Notes: generated by a model not told the origin, from the sequence alone. A DNA stretch of 47,373 nt from an uncultured Lentisphaerota bacterium (GCA_900320095.1 ONQZ01000019.1:1-47373); one strand, 5' to 3'; shown: positions 7,339 through 16,016, numbered from the stretch's first letter. Translations and numbers: made by a program.

Positions 7339-9159
7339 ATGCCCGATTCCCTCTTCCCCGTTTCCAGCATCCCGTCCGGCATTCGCACCGTCTACGCCTC
7401 GTTCAGCGGCGGCGCGGACAGCTTGGCGCTGCTCGTGTGCCTCTCCGAACTCAGCAAGGATGCGCCGTGGGAACTCCGCGCGGTACATTTCGAGCACGGC
7501 ATCCGGGGTGCGGAGGGGCTGGCCGACGCGGAATTCTGCCGGACCGTCTGCGAAAAGCTCGGCGTTCCGCTTCAGGTCATCCCGCTGAATGTGCCGGAGA
7601 ATATGGGATCTGGCGAGGGTGTGGAGGCCGCCGCGCGCCGTCTCCGCCTGGACGCGTGGCGGAAGATCGTCGCCCGTACCGAAAAACAACCCGCGGCGGT
7701 CGCGCTGGGGCACAACGCCGACGACCGGATCGAATCGCTGTTCCTGCGCCTCATGCGCGGCTCGAATCTCTCCGGGCTTCATGCGCTTCACGCCGTCCGC
7801 AGGTTCGAGGACGTCCTCTGGCTCCGGCCTCTGCTGGAGTTTTCCCGCGCCGAGATCGAAGCGTATCTCGCCGAACGCGGCATGACTGCGTTCCGCACGG
7901 ATTCCACCAATCTGCAAAACGACTACGACCGCAACAAGCTCCGCAACGTGGTCCTGCCAGCGCTTTACCGAGAGTTTCCGCGCGCCCGTGCCGGGATCCG
8001 GACCGCGCTGCGTGCCATCGCGGACGACGCCGCGGCGCTCGACGATGCCGCGGACGAGGCGTTCCGGCGGGCGGTCCGGCGCGGCGGCCTGGACCTGAAC
8101 GAACTGAAAAGAATCCCGTCCGCGCTTCTGCCGCGCGTCCTGCGCCTGTGGCTCGACGGACAGATCCCGGACCGGCATTTCATCGAACGCCTCCGCGATC
8201 TGCTGAATACTGAAAATACTTATACCTCCGTCGGGCGGATCACGGTCGAGGGCGGCGGCATTTTCCTGTGGAAAAAAGGCCTTCTGCGGAAAGTCGAAAA
8301 CGAACCGCTCGAACCGGAGGAACCGGTCCTCTGGGATTACCGGGCTGTCCCGGCCGTGCGTTTCGGCAAGACCGTCCTGCGGTTCCGCGGGGAGGTCTCC
8401 GAACTGGATGAAATGCCGTCGGGGACGGATGCCGTTCTCTTTGATGCTGAGACGTTTCCACACGAACTTGTTATTGTGGCGCGTCTCCACGGCGACGAGA
8501 TGAAGCCCTTCGGCGCGGAGTATTCCGTTTCGCTCAAGAAGCTCTTCACCGACGCCCATGTCTCCGCCGAAGACCAGCCCCTGCGTCCCGTGGTGCGGAA
8601 TGCCGATGAGCCGACGGAAATCCTGTGGGTCCCCGGCGTCCGGCGGTCCGCGGCGTACCCGGTCGACCCGTCCAAGCCGTTCAAGGGACTGCTGTTTTCT
8701 TCGGAACCCCTTGTGGATGTGACGGCCGCGGTGATCGGCGGTCCGGACGGACGCATCCTGGTGTGTTCGCGTCCGGCGGGCAAGCACATGGCGGGGAAAT
8801 GGGAGTTTCCGGGCGGCAAGATCGAACCCGGCGAGACGGCGGAGGCGTGCATCCGGCGCGAAATCCGCGAGGAACTCGGCATGGAGATCGCGGTCGGGCC
8901 GGTCTTTACGGTCATGGAACACGACTACGGCGTCAAATATGTCCGTGTGACATTTTTTCTCGCCGTCTCGGACGACGCTCCGTCGGCAAAGGACCGTCAG
9001 GGGTTCCGGTGGGTCACGCCGGAAGACATGGAATCGGTGGATTTTCTGGACGCCGACCGTCCGGTTTCCGCCGAAATCCAAAAAAAATCGAAAAAAATAT
9101 CCGATATATACAATAAGATGCGGCGCGAAAGCGTTATTTGGATATCGAAGCAACCATAA
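7339..9159 (+). CDS. tilS: Fusion of tRNA(Ile)-lysidine synthase (TilS) and a Nudix (MutT-like) hydrolase
   Basis: Residues 1 to ~455 are TilS, which attaches lysine to C34 of the tRNA-Ile with CAU anticodon so that it reads AUA. The ATP-pyrophosphatase P-loop SGGADS is at 23-28, GHNADDRIES and the RNxxxP-type stretch (DYDRNKLRNVVLPAL) follow, and the C-terminal domain shows KLFTDAHV and WVPGVRRS. Residues ~462-595 are a Nudix domain with a perfect Nudix box at 493-515 (G-x5-E-x7-REIREELGM) and the MutT-like lead GKWEFPGG. MutT relatives hydrolyse 8-oxo-dGTP or other nucleoside diphosphate derivatives. Ordinary TilS is 320-460 residues, so 606 reflects a real in-frame fusion. The stop TAA shares its last base with the ATG of the ECF sigma gene (TAATG). 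The Nudix substrate is not predictable. Confidence 0.92.
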   Translation: MPDSLFPVSSIPSGIRTVYASFSGGADSLALLVCLSELSKDAPWELRAVHFEHGIRGAEGLADAEFCRTVCEKLGVPLQVIPLNVPENMGSGEGVEAAARRLRLDAWRKIVARTEKQPAAVALGHNADDRIESLFLRLMRGSNLSGLHALHAVRRFEDVLWLRPLLEFSRAEIEAYLAERGMTAFRTDSTNLQNDYDRNKLRNVVLPALYREFPRARAGIRTALRAIADDAAALDDAADEAFRRAVRRGGLDLNELKRIPSALLPRVLRLWLDGQIPDRHFIERLRDLLNTENTYTSVGRITVEGGGIFLWKKGLLRKVENEPLEPEEPVLWDYRAVPAVRFGKTVLRFRGEVSELDEMPSGTDAVLFDAETFPHELVIVARLHGDEMKPFGAEYSVSLKKLFTDAHVSAEDQPLRPVVRNADEPTEILWVPGVRRSAAYPVDPSKPFKGLLFSSEPLVDVTAAVIGGPDGRILVCSRPAGKHMAGKWEFPGGKIEPGETAEACIRREIREELGMEIAVGPVFTVMEHDYGVKYVRVTFFLAVSDDAPSAKDRQGFRWVTPEDMESVDFLDADRPVSAEIQKKSKKISDIYNKMRRESVIWISKQP

Positions 9160-9743
9160 TGGAATTTCGAGACATGGAAACAGATAAAACAGATCTGGAG
9201 CTTATCCAGGAATTCCAGAGTGGATCAAGTCCCGCTTTTGATGCTCTTTACGAACGATACAGGCGTCCGCTTTACGGGTATGTGAACCGGCAGATGCAGG
9301 GGCACACCAGCCAGGCGGACGACGTATTCCAGCAGACATGGATGCGCGCGATCGACAATCTGTCGACCTACCGCGATCAGGAGAAATTCTCCGCATGGCT
9401 CATGAGGATCGCCCACAACCTCATCATTGATTATTACCGCTCCCTGAAACGGAGAGCCGAGGACGAACTGGACGACACTTACGGAGACACGACGGCGGAT
9501 ACCTCCGACGAGACGCCGGGCAGGGAGATGGACGAACGCGAACGCGCCAGGCGGCTCACGGCGGCGCTGAACTCGCTGACGCCCGAACTGCGCGAGGTCT
9601 TCCTGCTGCGCCGGGAAAACATCCCGTTCCAGCAGATCGCGAAGATCCAGAACTGCTCCGTGAATACGAGTCTCGCCCGTATGAGATATGCGATTAAACA
9701 ACTTACGGATAAACTGAAAGACTGGGAATCTGACAATTCCTGA
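9159..9743 (+). CDS. ECF-type RNA polymerase sigma factor
   Basis: The 194-residue product has the two-domain layout of extracytoplasmic-function sigma factors. Region 2 is at about 20-95 (FDALYERYRRPLYGYV, DDVFQQTWMRA, KFSAWLMRIAHNLIIDYYR) and region 4 at about 130-185 (LTPELREVFLLRRE, QQIAKIQNCSVNTSLARMRY). An acidic linker (DELDDTYGDTTADTSDE) joins them. The ATG at 9159 overlaps the tilS stop as TAATG, suggesting translational coupling; ATG 9174 and TTG 9138 are alternatives. A TATATACAAT stretch at 9105-9114 could be part of an internal promoter, but no good -35 matches. The anti-sigma gene follows after nine bases. Confidence 0.93.
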   Translation: MEFRDMETDKTDLELIQEFQSGSSPAFDALYERYRRPLYGYVNRQMQGHTSQADDVFQQTWMRAIDNLSTYRDQEKFSAWLMRIAHNLIIDYYRSLKRRAEDELDDTYGDTTADTSDETPGREMDERERARRLTAALNSLTPELREVFLLRRENIPFQQIAKIQNCSVNTSLARMRYAIKQLTDKLKDWESDNS

Positions 9744-9752
9744 GGTGAAACC

Positions 9753-10424
9753 ATGAACATTTGTGAATTTATTCAAGAGAAGGTCGCGATCGGCGAGATC
9801 AATGACGACGTCTTGGCACATCTTCGCATTTGTCACGAGTGCAAAGCATTTGCCGACGATCTCGAACGTTTCCTCTCCTGCGAACTGCCGGAGGTCGAAC
9901 CCCCGAAGCATGTCGACGACGCCGTCCGCGCCGCCGCTGCCGAGGCCGCGGATGTAAACCGTTTCTTCAGCGCCCTACCGGACCTCGAGCCCCCGAAGCA
10001 TGTCGACGACGCCGTCCGCGCCGTCGCGCAGGATGTCGCGGCCGCAAACCGTCTCCACAGTGTCCTGCCGGACCTCGAACCTCCGAAGCATGTCGACGAC
10101 GCCGTCCGCGCCGCCGGCGCCTTCACGGCTTCCGCATACGCCCGCAAGAACCGCGTGAAGAAGGCGTTCCGCGTCCTAATCCCGGTCGCGGCGGCCCTCG
10201 CGGTCTGCTTCCTCTTCTACTTCGAGCCGGCGAGCAAGCCCCAGCAGCTGGCGGTCCCGACGCAGGCGACCGCGGCGGCCGACTGGACCGGCGCCGTCAT
10301 GGACGGCGAACTGACGAAGGTCTCCATGGAGCTAACGAACTCAATGTCCGATCTCTCGCTCTCCGACACCGATCTCCTGATCGCCCAGCTCGAAGCCGAC
10401 TTCGCTGCCTACGCGGAAAACTGA
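9753..10424 (+). CDS. Putative zinc-binding (ZAS-type) anti-sigma factor with triplicated 30-residue repeat
   Basis: The N-terminus carries His23-x3-Cys27-x2-Cys30 (HLRICHEC), the signature of zinc-containing anti-sigma domains that hold ECF sigma factors inactive. One membrane segment at about residues 142-162 (VLIPVAAALAVCFLFYF) would anchor it, with an extracytoplasmic tail of ~60 residues. Between them a 30-residue unit (EPPKHVDDAVRAA at its core) occurs three times, at nucleotide period exactly 90 (cores start near 9897, 9987, 10077). The cores are almost identical at DNA level, pointing to recent amplification. It follows the sigma gene by nine bases and shares its operon. The anti-sigma role is inferred from the motif and position; the repeats' function is unknown. 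Confidence 0.8.
   Translation: MNICEFIQEKVAIGEINDDVLAHLRICHECKAFADDLERFLSCELPEVEPPKHVDDAVRAAAAEAADVNRFFSALPDLEPPKHVDDAVRAVAQDVAAANRLHSVLPDLEPPKHVDDAVRAAGAFTASAYARKNRVKKAFRVLIPVAAALAVCFLFYFEPASKPQQLAVPTQATAAADWTGAVMDGELTKVSMELTNSMSDLSLSDTDLLIAQLEADFAAYAEN
9897..10112 (+). repeat. Three 90-bp tandem repeats inside the anti-sigma gene
   Basis: Units beginning near 9897, 9987 and 10077 each encode the core EPPKHVDDAVRA; the 33-base core is the same in all three apart from wobble changes in the Glu and Pro codons. Intervening residues (about 18 per unit) vary. Confidence 0.9.
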
Positions 10425-10462
10425 GCTAGTCCGTTTCAATCTCAAGCCCCGGAGATACAGCC

Positions 10463-12148
10463 ATGACCGCTACCCGGAAAATCCTGCTTCTTCTGTTCTG
10501 CACCTCCGCTTCCTTTGCGCTCGCCGCGCAGGAGGCGAAGGACGACGCGTCCCAATCCGGGGAGAAACCGAAAACGGAGCAGAAAGATTCCTCGCAGCCC
10601 GGCCGGATCCCGATGATCACGTTCCCCGGCCAGCAGTGGGGGCAGAATCCCTGGACGTTCGGCGGCGCGCCGGGCGGCAGGGATGAGAAAAAGGACGATG
10701 GGAAAGAAGACGAAAAGAAAAACGACAATCCGTGGCAGAATGCGCCGTGGGGACAGCCCGGCGGCGGCTTCGGCGGCTTCGGCGGCGGTCCGGGTTCGGG
10801 CAATCCGTGGGAACAGGGCGGCTTCGGCGGTTTTGGCGGCGGTCCGGGTTCGGGCAATCCGTGGGAACAGGGCTTCGGCGGCGGCTTCGGCGGTTTCGGT
10901 GGCGGTCCGGGATTCAATCCATGGGCCGATGGTCCAATGTTTTTCGGCGGATCCGGCAGTTTCTTCGGCATGGACAGACCGTGGGAAAAACGCGGCGACG
11001 ATAACAAAGAAGACAAAGAGAAAAAAGATGATCCGTCTCCGTTCGGCGGCTTCGGCGGCGGCTTGTTCGGTTCCGGCAATCCCTGGATCGATATTCCGGT
11101 TTCCCCGTGGACATTCGGGTTCGGCAACCCCGGCCCCGGTATGGGCGGCAGCTTCGGCGGCGGTCCCGGCTCCGGCAATCCGTGGGAACAGCGTTTCGGC
11201 GGTTTCGGCGGCGGTCCCGGCATGGGCGGCGGCTTCGGCGGTGCGCCCGGCATGGGCGGCCCCGGTATGGGAAATGGCTTTGGCGGTGGTCCCGGCATGG
11301 GCGGTCCCGGTATGGGAAACGGTTTTGGCGGCGGTCCCGGCATGGGCGGCAATTCCCGCCGCAACATGTCCATGATCGACTCCATTCCCGCGGAAGAACG
11401 CGACCGCCTGATGCAGCTGATGCGGACCGATTACGAGGCATTCCGAAAGGAGCTCCGCAATCTTGTTTCCGGTCAGCAGGAAAACGAATACAAAGCGGCG
11501 ATGGAGCTTCGCGAGAAGTATCTCAAGGCCACGAGCAGCGCCGAAAAGGACAAGATCAAAAAGGAACTCCACGAGCTCATCGGCGAGCGGTTCGAGACTT
11601 CAAACAGGTCCGCGGAACGCCAGATCGCGGAAACGGAAGACGTGATCGCATCCGCGAAGGAACGCCTCGACATCCTCAAGAAACAGCACGAGGAACGCGT
11701 GAAAAATGCCGACCTTTTCATCAATTCCACGATCGACGACTACCTGAATCCCGACAAAGCGCCCACCTACGAAGACGTCCTGCGCAAGCAGAACGAACAG
11801 AGCGCCCGCAGCAGACTCCCCGAATTTGACGATAATCGTCAGGGCGGCAGAGGCGGCAGAGGCGGCCGCGACAACAACGGCCAGCGCGGCGATCAGCATC
11901 GCGGCGGCCAGGGCGGCTTCGGCGGCGGCATGGGCGGCTTCGGCGGCGGCATGGGCGGCGGCTTCGGCGGCGGACCCGGCTTCGGCGGCGGTTCCCCCGG
12001 TGGTTTCGGCGGCGGTTCCCCCGGCGGTTTCGGCGGCGGAGCGCCCGGCATGGGCGGTTTCGGCGGCGGCGCTCCCGGCATGGGCGGCGCACCCGGCGGC
12101 GGCAATCGCGGCGGCTTCGGCGCGCCACCTCAAGCGCCTCGCAACTGA
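10463..12148 (+). CDS. Secreted glycine-rich repeat protein with central coiled-coil domain
   Basis: I do not recognise a family. The 561-residue product has a signal peptide (residues ~1-22, MTATRKILLLLFCTSASFAL, cut likely after ALAA). Residues ~40-290 are glycine-rich, built from GFGGFGGGPG, PGSGNPWEQ (three copies) and PGMGGPGMGN units, broken by charged Lys/Asp/Glu stretches. Residues ~295-455 form a charged helical region predicted to be coiled-coil (RLMQLMRTDYEAFRKELRN, KKELHELIGERFE). Residues ~460-561 return to Gly-rich sequence. It follows the anti-sigma gene by 38 bases and ends at a strong terminator, so it is the last gene of the sigma operon and probably an envelope component controlled by, or sensed by, the pair. 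The helical core recalls small periplasmic stress proteins only in composition. Confidence 0.72.
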   Translation: MTATRKILLLLFCTSASFALAAQEAKDDASQSGEKPKTEQKDSSQPGRIPMITFPGQQWGQNPWTFGGAPGGRDEKKDDGKEDEKKNDNPWQNAPWGQPGGGFGGFGGGPGSGNPWEQGGFGGFGGGPGSGNPWEQGFGGGFGGFGGGPGFNPWADGPMFFGGSGSFFGMDRPWEKRGDDNKEDKEKKDDPSPFGGFGGGLFGSGNPWIDIPVSPWTFGFGNPGPGMGGSFGGGPGSGNPWEQRFGGFGGGPGMGGGFGGAPGMGGPGMGNGFGGGPGMGGPGMGNGFGGGPGMGGNSRRNMSMIDSIPAEERDRLMQLMRTDYEAFRKELRNLVSGQQENEYKAAMELREKYLKATSSAEKDKIKKELHELIGERFETSNRSAERQIAETEDVIASAKERLDILKKQHEERVKNADLFINSTIDDYLNPDKAPTYEDVLRKQNEQSARSRLPEFDDNRQGGRGGRGGRDNNGQRGDQHRGGQGGFGGGMGGFGGGMGGGFGGGPGFGGGSPGGFGGGSPGGFGGGAPGMGGFGGGAPGMGGAPGGGNRGGFGAPPQAPRN

Positions 12149-12175
12149 CCTTTACAAACAGATTTCGAATCTTAT

Positions 12176-12206
12176 CCCCGTCGGATCCCGGTCCGGCGGG
12201 TTTTTT
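12176..12206 (+). terminator. Terminator of the sigma-factor operon
   Basis: CCGTCGGA pairs with TCCGGCGG (one G-T pair) over a short loop, followed by GTTTTTT at 12200-12206. Confidence 0.85.
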
Positions 12207-12235
12207 GTATCAGCATTTTTCCGGCATGACGGCAC

Positions 12236-12272
12236 AAAAAAGCGGATTCCCGTACGATGCCGGAAATCCGCC
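12236..12272 (-). terminator. Terminator of the phosphohexomutase gene
   Basis: On the minus strand GCGGATT and AATCCGC pair, with an inner CCG/CGG, and the stem is followed by TTTTTT (12241-12236). It lies 38 bases after the stop codon of the convergent gene. Confidence 0.85.
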
Positions 12273-12309
12273 TTGAAAACGGAGGGAAGTCCCTCCTCTC
12301 ATATCCGCG

Positions 12310-13635
12310 TTACGAGCGGATCACGGCGAGGATCTCGTCGCGTTTGGCTTCCATGGTCGCCTTGTCCTTTGCCTCGACGATGAGGCGGAGGAGCGGCTCG
12401 GTGTTGGAGGAACGGATGTTGAACCACCAGTCGGAATACTCCACGCTGATGCCGTCGAGCTCGAACATGCGGCCGTCGGCGTATTTGGTGCGGATCTTGT
12501 CGAGGATGGGCTTGACGTCGGCGACCTTGGAGTTGATCTCGCCGCTCTGGTAGTATTTCTTGAGGGGCTTCACGAGCTCGCTGACGCTCTTTTTCGACTT
12601 GCAGATCAGGTTTGCGAGCTTGATGATCGCGAGTCCCTGGGATTCCGCCACGTAGTTTTCGCGGAAGTAATAGTGGCCGGAGAGTTCGCCCGCCATGACC
12701 GCGTTTTCCTTGCGCATCTGGTTCTTGATGAAGGCGTGCCCAACGCGGGACATGCTGGGCTTGCCGCCGTGGTCGCGGATGGCCTCGCGGACCGCCCAGC
12801 TGCTGCGGAGGTCGTACAGGATGGTGGCGCTGCCGCAGCCCGGCTCACCGAGGATGTCCATGGCGATCAGGGCGGTGAAGAGGTCCATCGGGATGATCTC
12901 GCCCTTGTCGTCAATGAAGCCGCAGCGGTCGGCGTCGCCATCGAACGCCGCGCCGAAGTCCGCGCCGACCTCGACGACTTTCCTGCGGATGGCGTCGAGC
13001 GTGTTGGTCTGAAGCGGGTTGGCGAGGTGGTTCGGGAAGGTGCCGTCGAGCGTGTCGTACAGAGGAATGACCTCGAAGAAGTCCTTGATGCCGGCGAATT
13101 CGTAAAGGCCCATGGCGTTCGCGTAGTCGACCACGACTTTGAGCTTGCGGTCCATCTTCGCGTAGGAACGCAGGAACCGGGTGTATTCGGGAGCGATGTC
13201 GTACTGGGTGACCTTGCCCTTCTTCTCCGCGGCGGGGAAGTTGTTCGCCTCGACGAGCATCTGGATGTCCGCGATGCCGGTGTCGCCGCTGATCGGGACC
13301 GCCTGCGCCTTGCAGAGCTTGAAGCCATTCCACTCGCCCGGATTGTGGGACGCCGTGATCATCACGCTGCCGTCCGCACCGAGGAAGCCGTTAGCGTGGT
13401 AGGACATCGGGGTGGAGCAGAGGCCGATGTCAATCACGTCCGCGCCCTGCTTCGTGATGCCGCGGGTGAGCCCCTCGAACAGCGGGGCGGAGTGCGGACG
13501 CATGTCGCGTCCCACGACGATCTTTTTCGCGCCGGTGAAGACGACGAAAGCGCGCCCGATCTTTTCCGCGAGGTCCGCGTCGATTTGCTCCGGGTAAATG
13601 CCGCGGATGTCGTAGGCTTTGAAAATTCCAGACAT
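12310..13635 (-). CDS. Phosphomannomutase/phosphoglucomutase
   Basis: This is an alpha-D-phosphohexomutase of 441 residues that interconverts 1- and 6-phosphates of glucose and/or mannose, supplying sugar nucleotides for polysaccharides. The phosphoserine loop is TASHNPGEWNG with the catalytic Ser at residue 96. The metal-binding loop DGDADRCGF and the sugar-binding motif GELSGHYYFRE follow, and the phosphate-binding C-terminal loop is RSSNTEPLLR. The GEMSGH-type motif appears as GELSGH, typical of the dual PMM/PGM group. I chose ATG 13635 because GAGGAG lies 7 bases upstream; an upstream ATG would add five residues. It is a single-gene unit with its own promoter and terminator, divergent from pckG. 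Confidence 0.92.
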   Translation of the reverse strand: MSGIFKAYDIRGIYPEQIDADLAEKIGRAFVVFTGAKKIVVGRDMRPHSAPLFEGLTRGITKQGADVIDIGLCSTPMSYHANGFLGADGSVMITASHNPGEWNGFKLCKAQAVPISGDTGIADIQMLVEANNFPAAEKKGKVTQYDIAPEYTRFLRSYAKMDRKLKVVVDYANAMGLYEFAGIKDFFEVIPLYDTLDGTFPNHLANPLQTNTLDAIRRKVVEVGADFGAAFDGDADRCGFIDDKGEIIPMDLFTALIAMDILGEPGCGSATILYDLRSSWAVREAIRDHGGKPSMSRVGHAFIKNQMRKENAVMAGELSGHYYFRENYVAESQGLAIIKLANLICKSKKSVSELVKPLKKYYQSGEINSKVADVKPILDKIRTKYADGRMFELDGISVEYSDWWFNIRSSNTEPLLRLIVEAKDKATMEAKRDEILAVIRS

Positions 13636-13727
13636 GGTCAAACTCCTCAAAAGTGGTTGTAAATGCGTGTGTTCGGACGGCCTGCCGCGTTCATTCTTTG
13701 TCGCACGTGCCGCTCATCCGAACAATA

Positions 13728-13756
13728 AACATAACACGCGAAGGGCGGAAAGTCAA
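13728..13756 (-). promoter_or_regulatory. Promoter of the phosphohexomutase gene
   Basis: On the minus strand TTGACT (13756-13751), 17-base spacer, TATGTT (13733-13728), about 90 bases before the start codon. Confidence 0.55.
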
Positions 13757-13893
13757 TCCGAAAAATGAAAAAAGATGGATAAAACCGCTCCCGTATGAGG
13801 TGTTTCCGGTACAGGTGCAGATCGATGCCTCCGATACTTCAGACAATTCCCGGAAAAATCGCGTCGCGGGGCCGACATTTTTCCGAATCCATC

Positions 13894-13922
13894 TTGATTT
13901 CAGCGGGTTTCCGGTGTATATT
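13894..13922 (+). promoter_or_regulatory. Promoter of pckG
   Basis: TTGATT at 13894-13899, 17-base spacer, TATATT at 13917-13922. It lies about 68 bases upstream of the pckG start. The region between it and the divergent promoter at 13756 shows nothing further. Confidence 0.75.
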
Positions 13923-13989
13923 ATATAGATTTACCGAAACGACTCAACCAACCATTCCTAACAACCCCAAAACCATAGGGAATCCAACT

Positions 13990-15816
13990 ATGAAAGAACT
14001 CAATGCCGCTCCCAATGCGCCGAAGCTGGTCGCATGGGTGAAAGAATGGGCGACCCTCTGCGAACCCGACAACCTCTACTGGTGCGACGGTTCCCGCGAA
14101 GAGTACGACCGCCTCTGCAACGAAATGGTCGAATCCGGCCTCGCGATCCGCCTCAACCCGGTGAAGCGCCCGAACTGCCTCCTGTTCCGCTCCGATCCGT
14201 CCGACGTCGCGCGCGTCGAAGCCCGCACCTTCATCGCCTCCAAGACGAAAGAAGAAGCCGGCCCGACCAACAACTGGATCGATCCGGTCGAACTGAAGAA
14301 GACCCTCCGCGGTCTCTACAAGGGCTGCATGCACGGCCGCACCATGTACGTCATTCCGTTCTCCATGGGCCCCGTCGGCTCCCCGATCGCGAAGATCGGC
14401 GTCGAGATCACCGACTCCCCGTACGTCGTAGCGAACATGGAGATCATGACCCGCGTCGGCACGAAGGTCCTCGATGTCCTCAAGGACGGCGAATTCGTCC
14501 CCTGCATCCACTCCGTCGGCAAGCCGCTTGAAAACGGCGCGAAGGACAACGGCGTCTGGCCGTGCGCCCCGCTCGACAAGAAGTACATCGCGCAGTTCCC
14601 CGAGACCCGCGAGATCTGGTCGTACGGCAGCGGTTACGGCGGAAACGCCCTGCTCGGCAAGAAGTGCCTCGCGCTCCGCATCGCGTCCGTCCAGGCGCGC
14701 GACGAAGGCTGGATGGCCGAGCACATGCTCATCCTGAAGCTCACGCGTGAATCCGACGGCAAAGTCAAATACATCACCGGCGCGTTCCCGTCCGCCTGCG
14801 GCAAGACCAACCTCGCCATGCTCATCCCGACCATCAAGGGCTGGAAGGTAGAGACCGTCGGCGACGACATCTCCTGGATGAAGTTCGGCGCGGACGGCCA
14901 GCTCTACGCCATCAACCCGGAAGCCGGTTTCTTCGGCGTCGCGCCCGGCACCAGCATGCAGTCCAACCCGAACGCCATGCTCTCCTGCGCCAAGGACACC
15001 ATCTTCACGAACGTCGCCCTCACCGACGACGGCGACGTGTGGTGGGAAGGCATCGGCTACGATGCTCCCGCGCACCTCATCGACTGGAAGGGCCAAGACT
15101 GGAAGCCCGGTCAGATCGACGCCGACGGCAAGCCCGTCAAGGCCGCCCACCCGAATGCCCGCTTCACCGCCCGCGCCTGCAACTGCCCGGCCATCGCTTC
15201 CAACTGGGAAGATCCTGCTGGCGTTCCGATCGCCGCGTTCCTCTTCGGCGGCCGCCGTCCCAGCACGCTCCCGCTCGTCTACCAGTCCAAGAACTGGGAA
15301 CACGGCGTGTTCATCGGCTCCACGGTCGGTTCCGAAGTGACCGCCGCCGCCCTCGACGTGAAGGCCGGCACCGTCCGCCGCGACCCGTTCGCCATGCTGC
15401 CGTTCTGCGGCTACAACATGGGCGACTACTTCAAGCACTGGCTTGAGATCGGCAAGAAGGAAGGCGCCAAGCTTCCGAAGATCTTCTGCGTGAACTGGTT
15501 CCGCAAGACCGCCGACGGCAAGTGGCTCTGGCCCGGCTACGGCGACAACAGCCGCGTCCTCAAATGGATTTTCGAGCGCTGCGACGGCGAAGGCAAGGCC
15601 GACGAGACCCCGATCGGGTATGTCCCCGCTCTGGATGCCATCGACCGCACCGGCACCGATGTGACCGAAGACGACATGAAGCAGCTCCTCGCCATCGACA
15701 AGGAAGGCTGGAAGAAGGAACTCGAGACCATCTCCGAGCACTATGCCAAGTTTGACCGTCTCCCGGCCGAGCTCGAGGCGCAGCGCAAGGCCCTCGAAGA
15801 ACGCTTCAGCAAGTAA
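13990..15816 (+). CDS. pckG: Phosphoenolpyruvate carboxykinase (GTP)
   Basis: PckG converts oxaloacetate and GTP to PEP, CO2 and GDP; in anaerobes it often runs in reverse to fix CO2 during fermentation to succinate or propionate. The 608-residue length is usual for the GTP class. The kinase-1a P-loop is [13 protein letters not shown] with the hyper-reactive cysteine at Cys270. The PEP-binding N-terminal region, the motif [10 protein letters not shown] and the C-terminal guanine-binding segment ([14 protein letters not shown]) are present. ATG 13990 follows AGGGAA at about 13978-13983 and is where the family alignment starts, although the frame is open further upstream through the promoter. 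Codon use is strongly biased to C-ending codons, suggesting high expression. It ends at a hairpin cluster. Confidence 0.96.
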   Translation: MKELNAAPNAPKLVAWVKEWATLCEPDNLYWCDGSREEYDRLCNEMVESGLAIRLNPVKRPNCLLFRSDPSDVARVEARTFIASKTKEEAGPTNNWIDPVELKKTLRGLYKGCMHGRTMYVIPFSMGPVGSPIAKIGVEITDSPYVVANMEIMTRVGTKVLDVLKDGEFVPCIHSVGKPLENGAKDNGVWPCAPLDKKYIAQFPETREIWSYGSGYGGNALLGKKCLALRIASVQARDEGWMAEHMLILKLTRESDGKVKYITGAFPSACGKTNLAMLIPTIKGWKVETVGDDISWMKFGADGQLYAINPEAGFFGVAPGTSMQSNPNAMLSCAKDTIFTNVALTDDGDVWWEGIGYDAPAHLIDWKGQDWKPGQIDADGKPVKAAHPNARFTARACNCPAIASNWEDPAGVPIAAFLFGGRRPSTLPLVYQSKNWEHGVFIGSTVGSEVTAAALDVKAGTVRRDPFAMLPFCGYNMGDYFKHWLEIGKKEGAKLPKIFCVNWFRKTADGKWLWPGYGDNSRVLKWIFERCDGEGKADETPIGYVPALDAIDRTGTDVTEDDMKQLLAIDKEGWKKELETISEHYAKFDRLPAELEAQRKALEERFSK

Positions 15817-15836
15817 TCTGAACGATCACTTCAAGT

Positions 15837-15865
15837 CCGCGGCGCCCCAAAACGCCGCGGGCTTT
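15837..15865 (+). terminator. Hairpin after pckG
   Basis: A perfect 8-bp stem, CCGCGGCG with CGCCGCGG (15837-15844 and 15853-15860), is followed by GCTTT. The T-run is short, so termination may be partial. Confidence 0.6.
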
Positions 15866-15910
15866 CCCGATGCATCCGCTGACCTCGGGCCGGCGGATGT
15901 GTCTTCCGAT

Positions 15911-15962
15911 GAACCGGCGATGTCCGCCCGTCCGGCGGCTCTGTCGGTTCGTTTTCTTTTTT
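15911..15962 (+). terminator. Second terminator-like hairpin between pckG and pepF
   Basis: GAACCG (15911-15916) pairs with CGGTTC (15945-15950) around an inner CCGCC/GGCGG stem, followed by GTTTTCTTTTTT. A further hairpin, CATCCGC with GCGGATG near 15871-15899, lies between this and the first. Confidence 0.6.
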
Positions 15963-16016
15963 CCGGGTCTTTTTGATGCCCGGACTACTGAATTGACGCG
16001 AAAGGAACCGGAATCC

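Noticed and set aside
9100..9158. Strong internal promoter for the ECF sigma gene
   Set aside because: TATATACAAT is present, but no acceptable -35 lies 16-18 bases upstream and poly-A coding codons explain the AT-richness.
13795..13989. Upstream extension of pckG by 65 codons
   Set aside because: It would run through the promoter and lacks similarity to the enzyme; ATG 13990 has a ribosome site.
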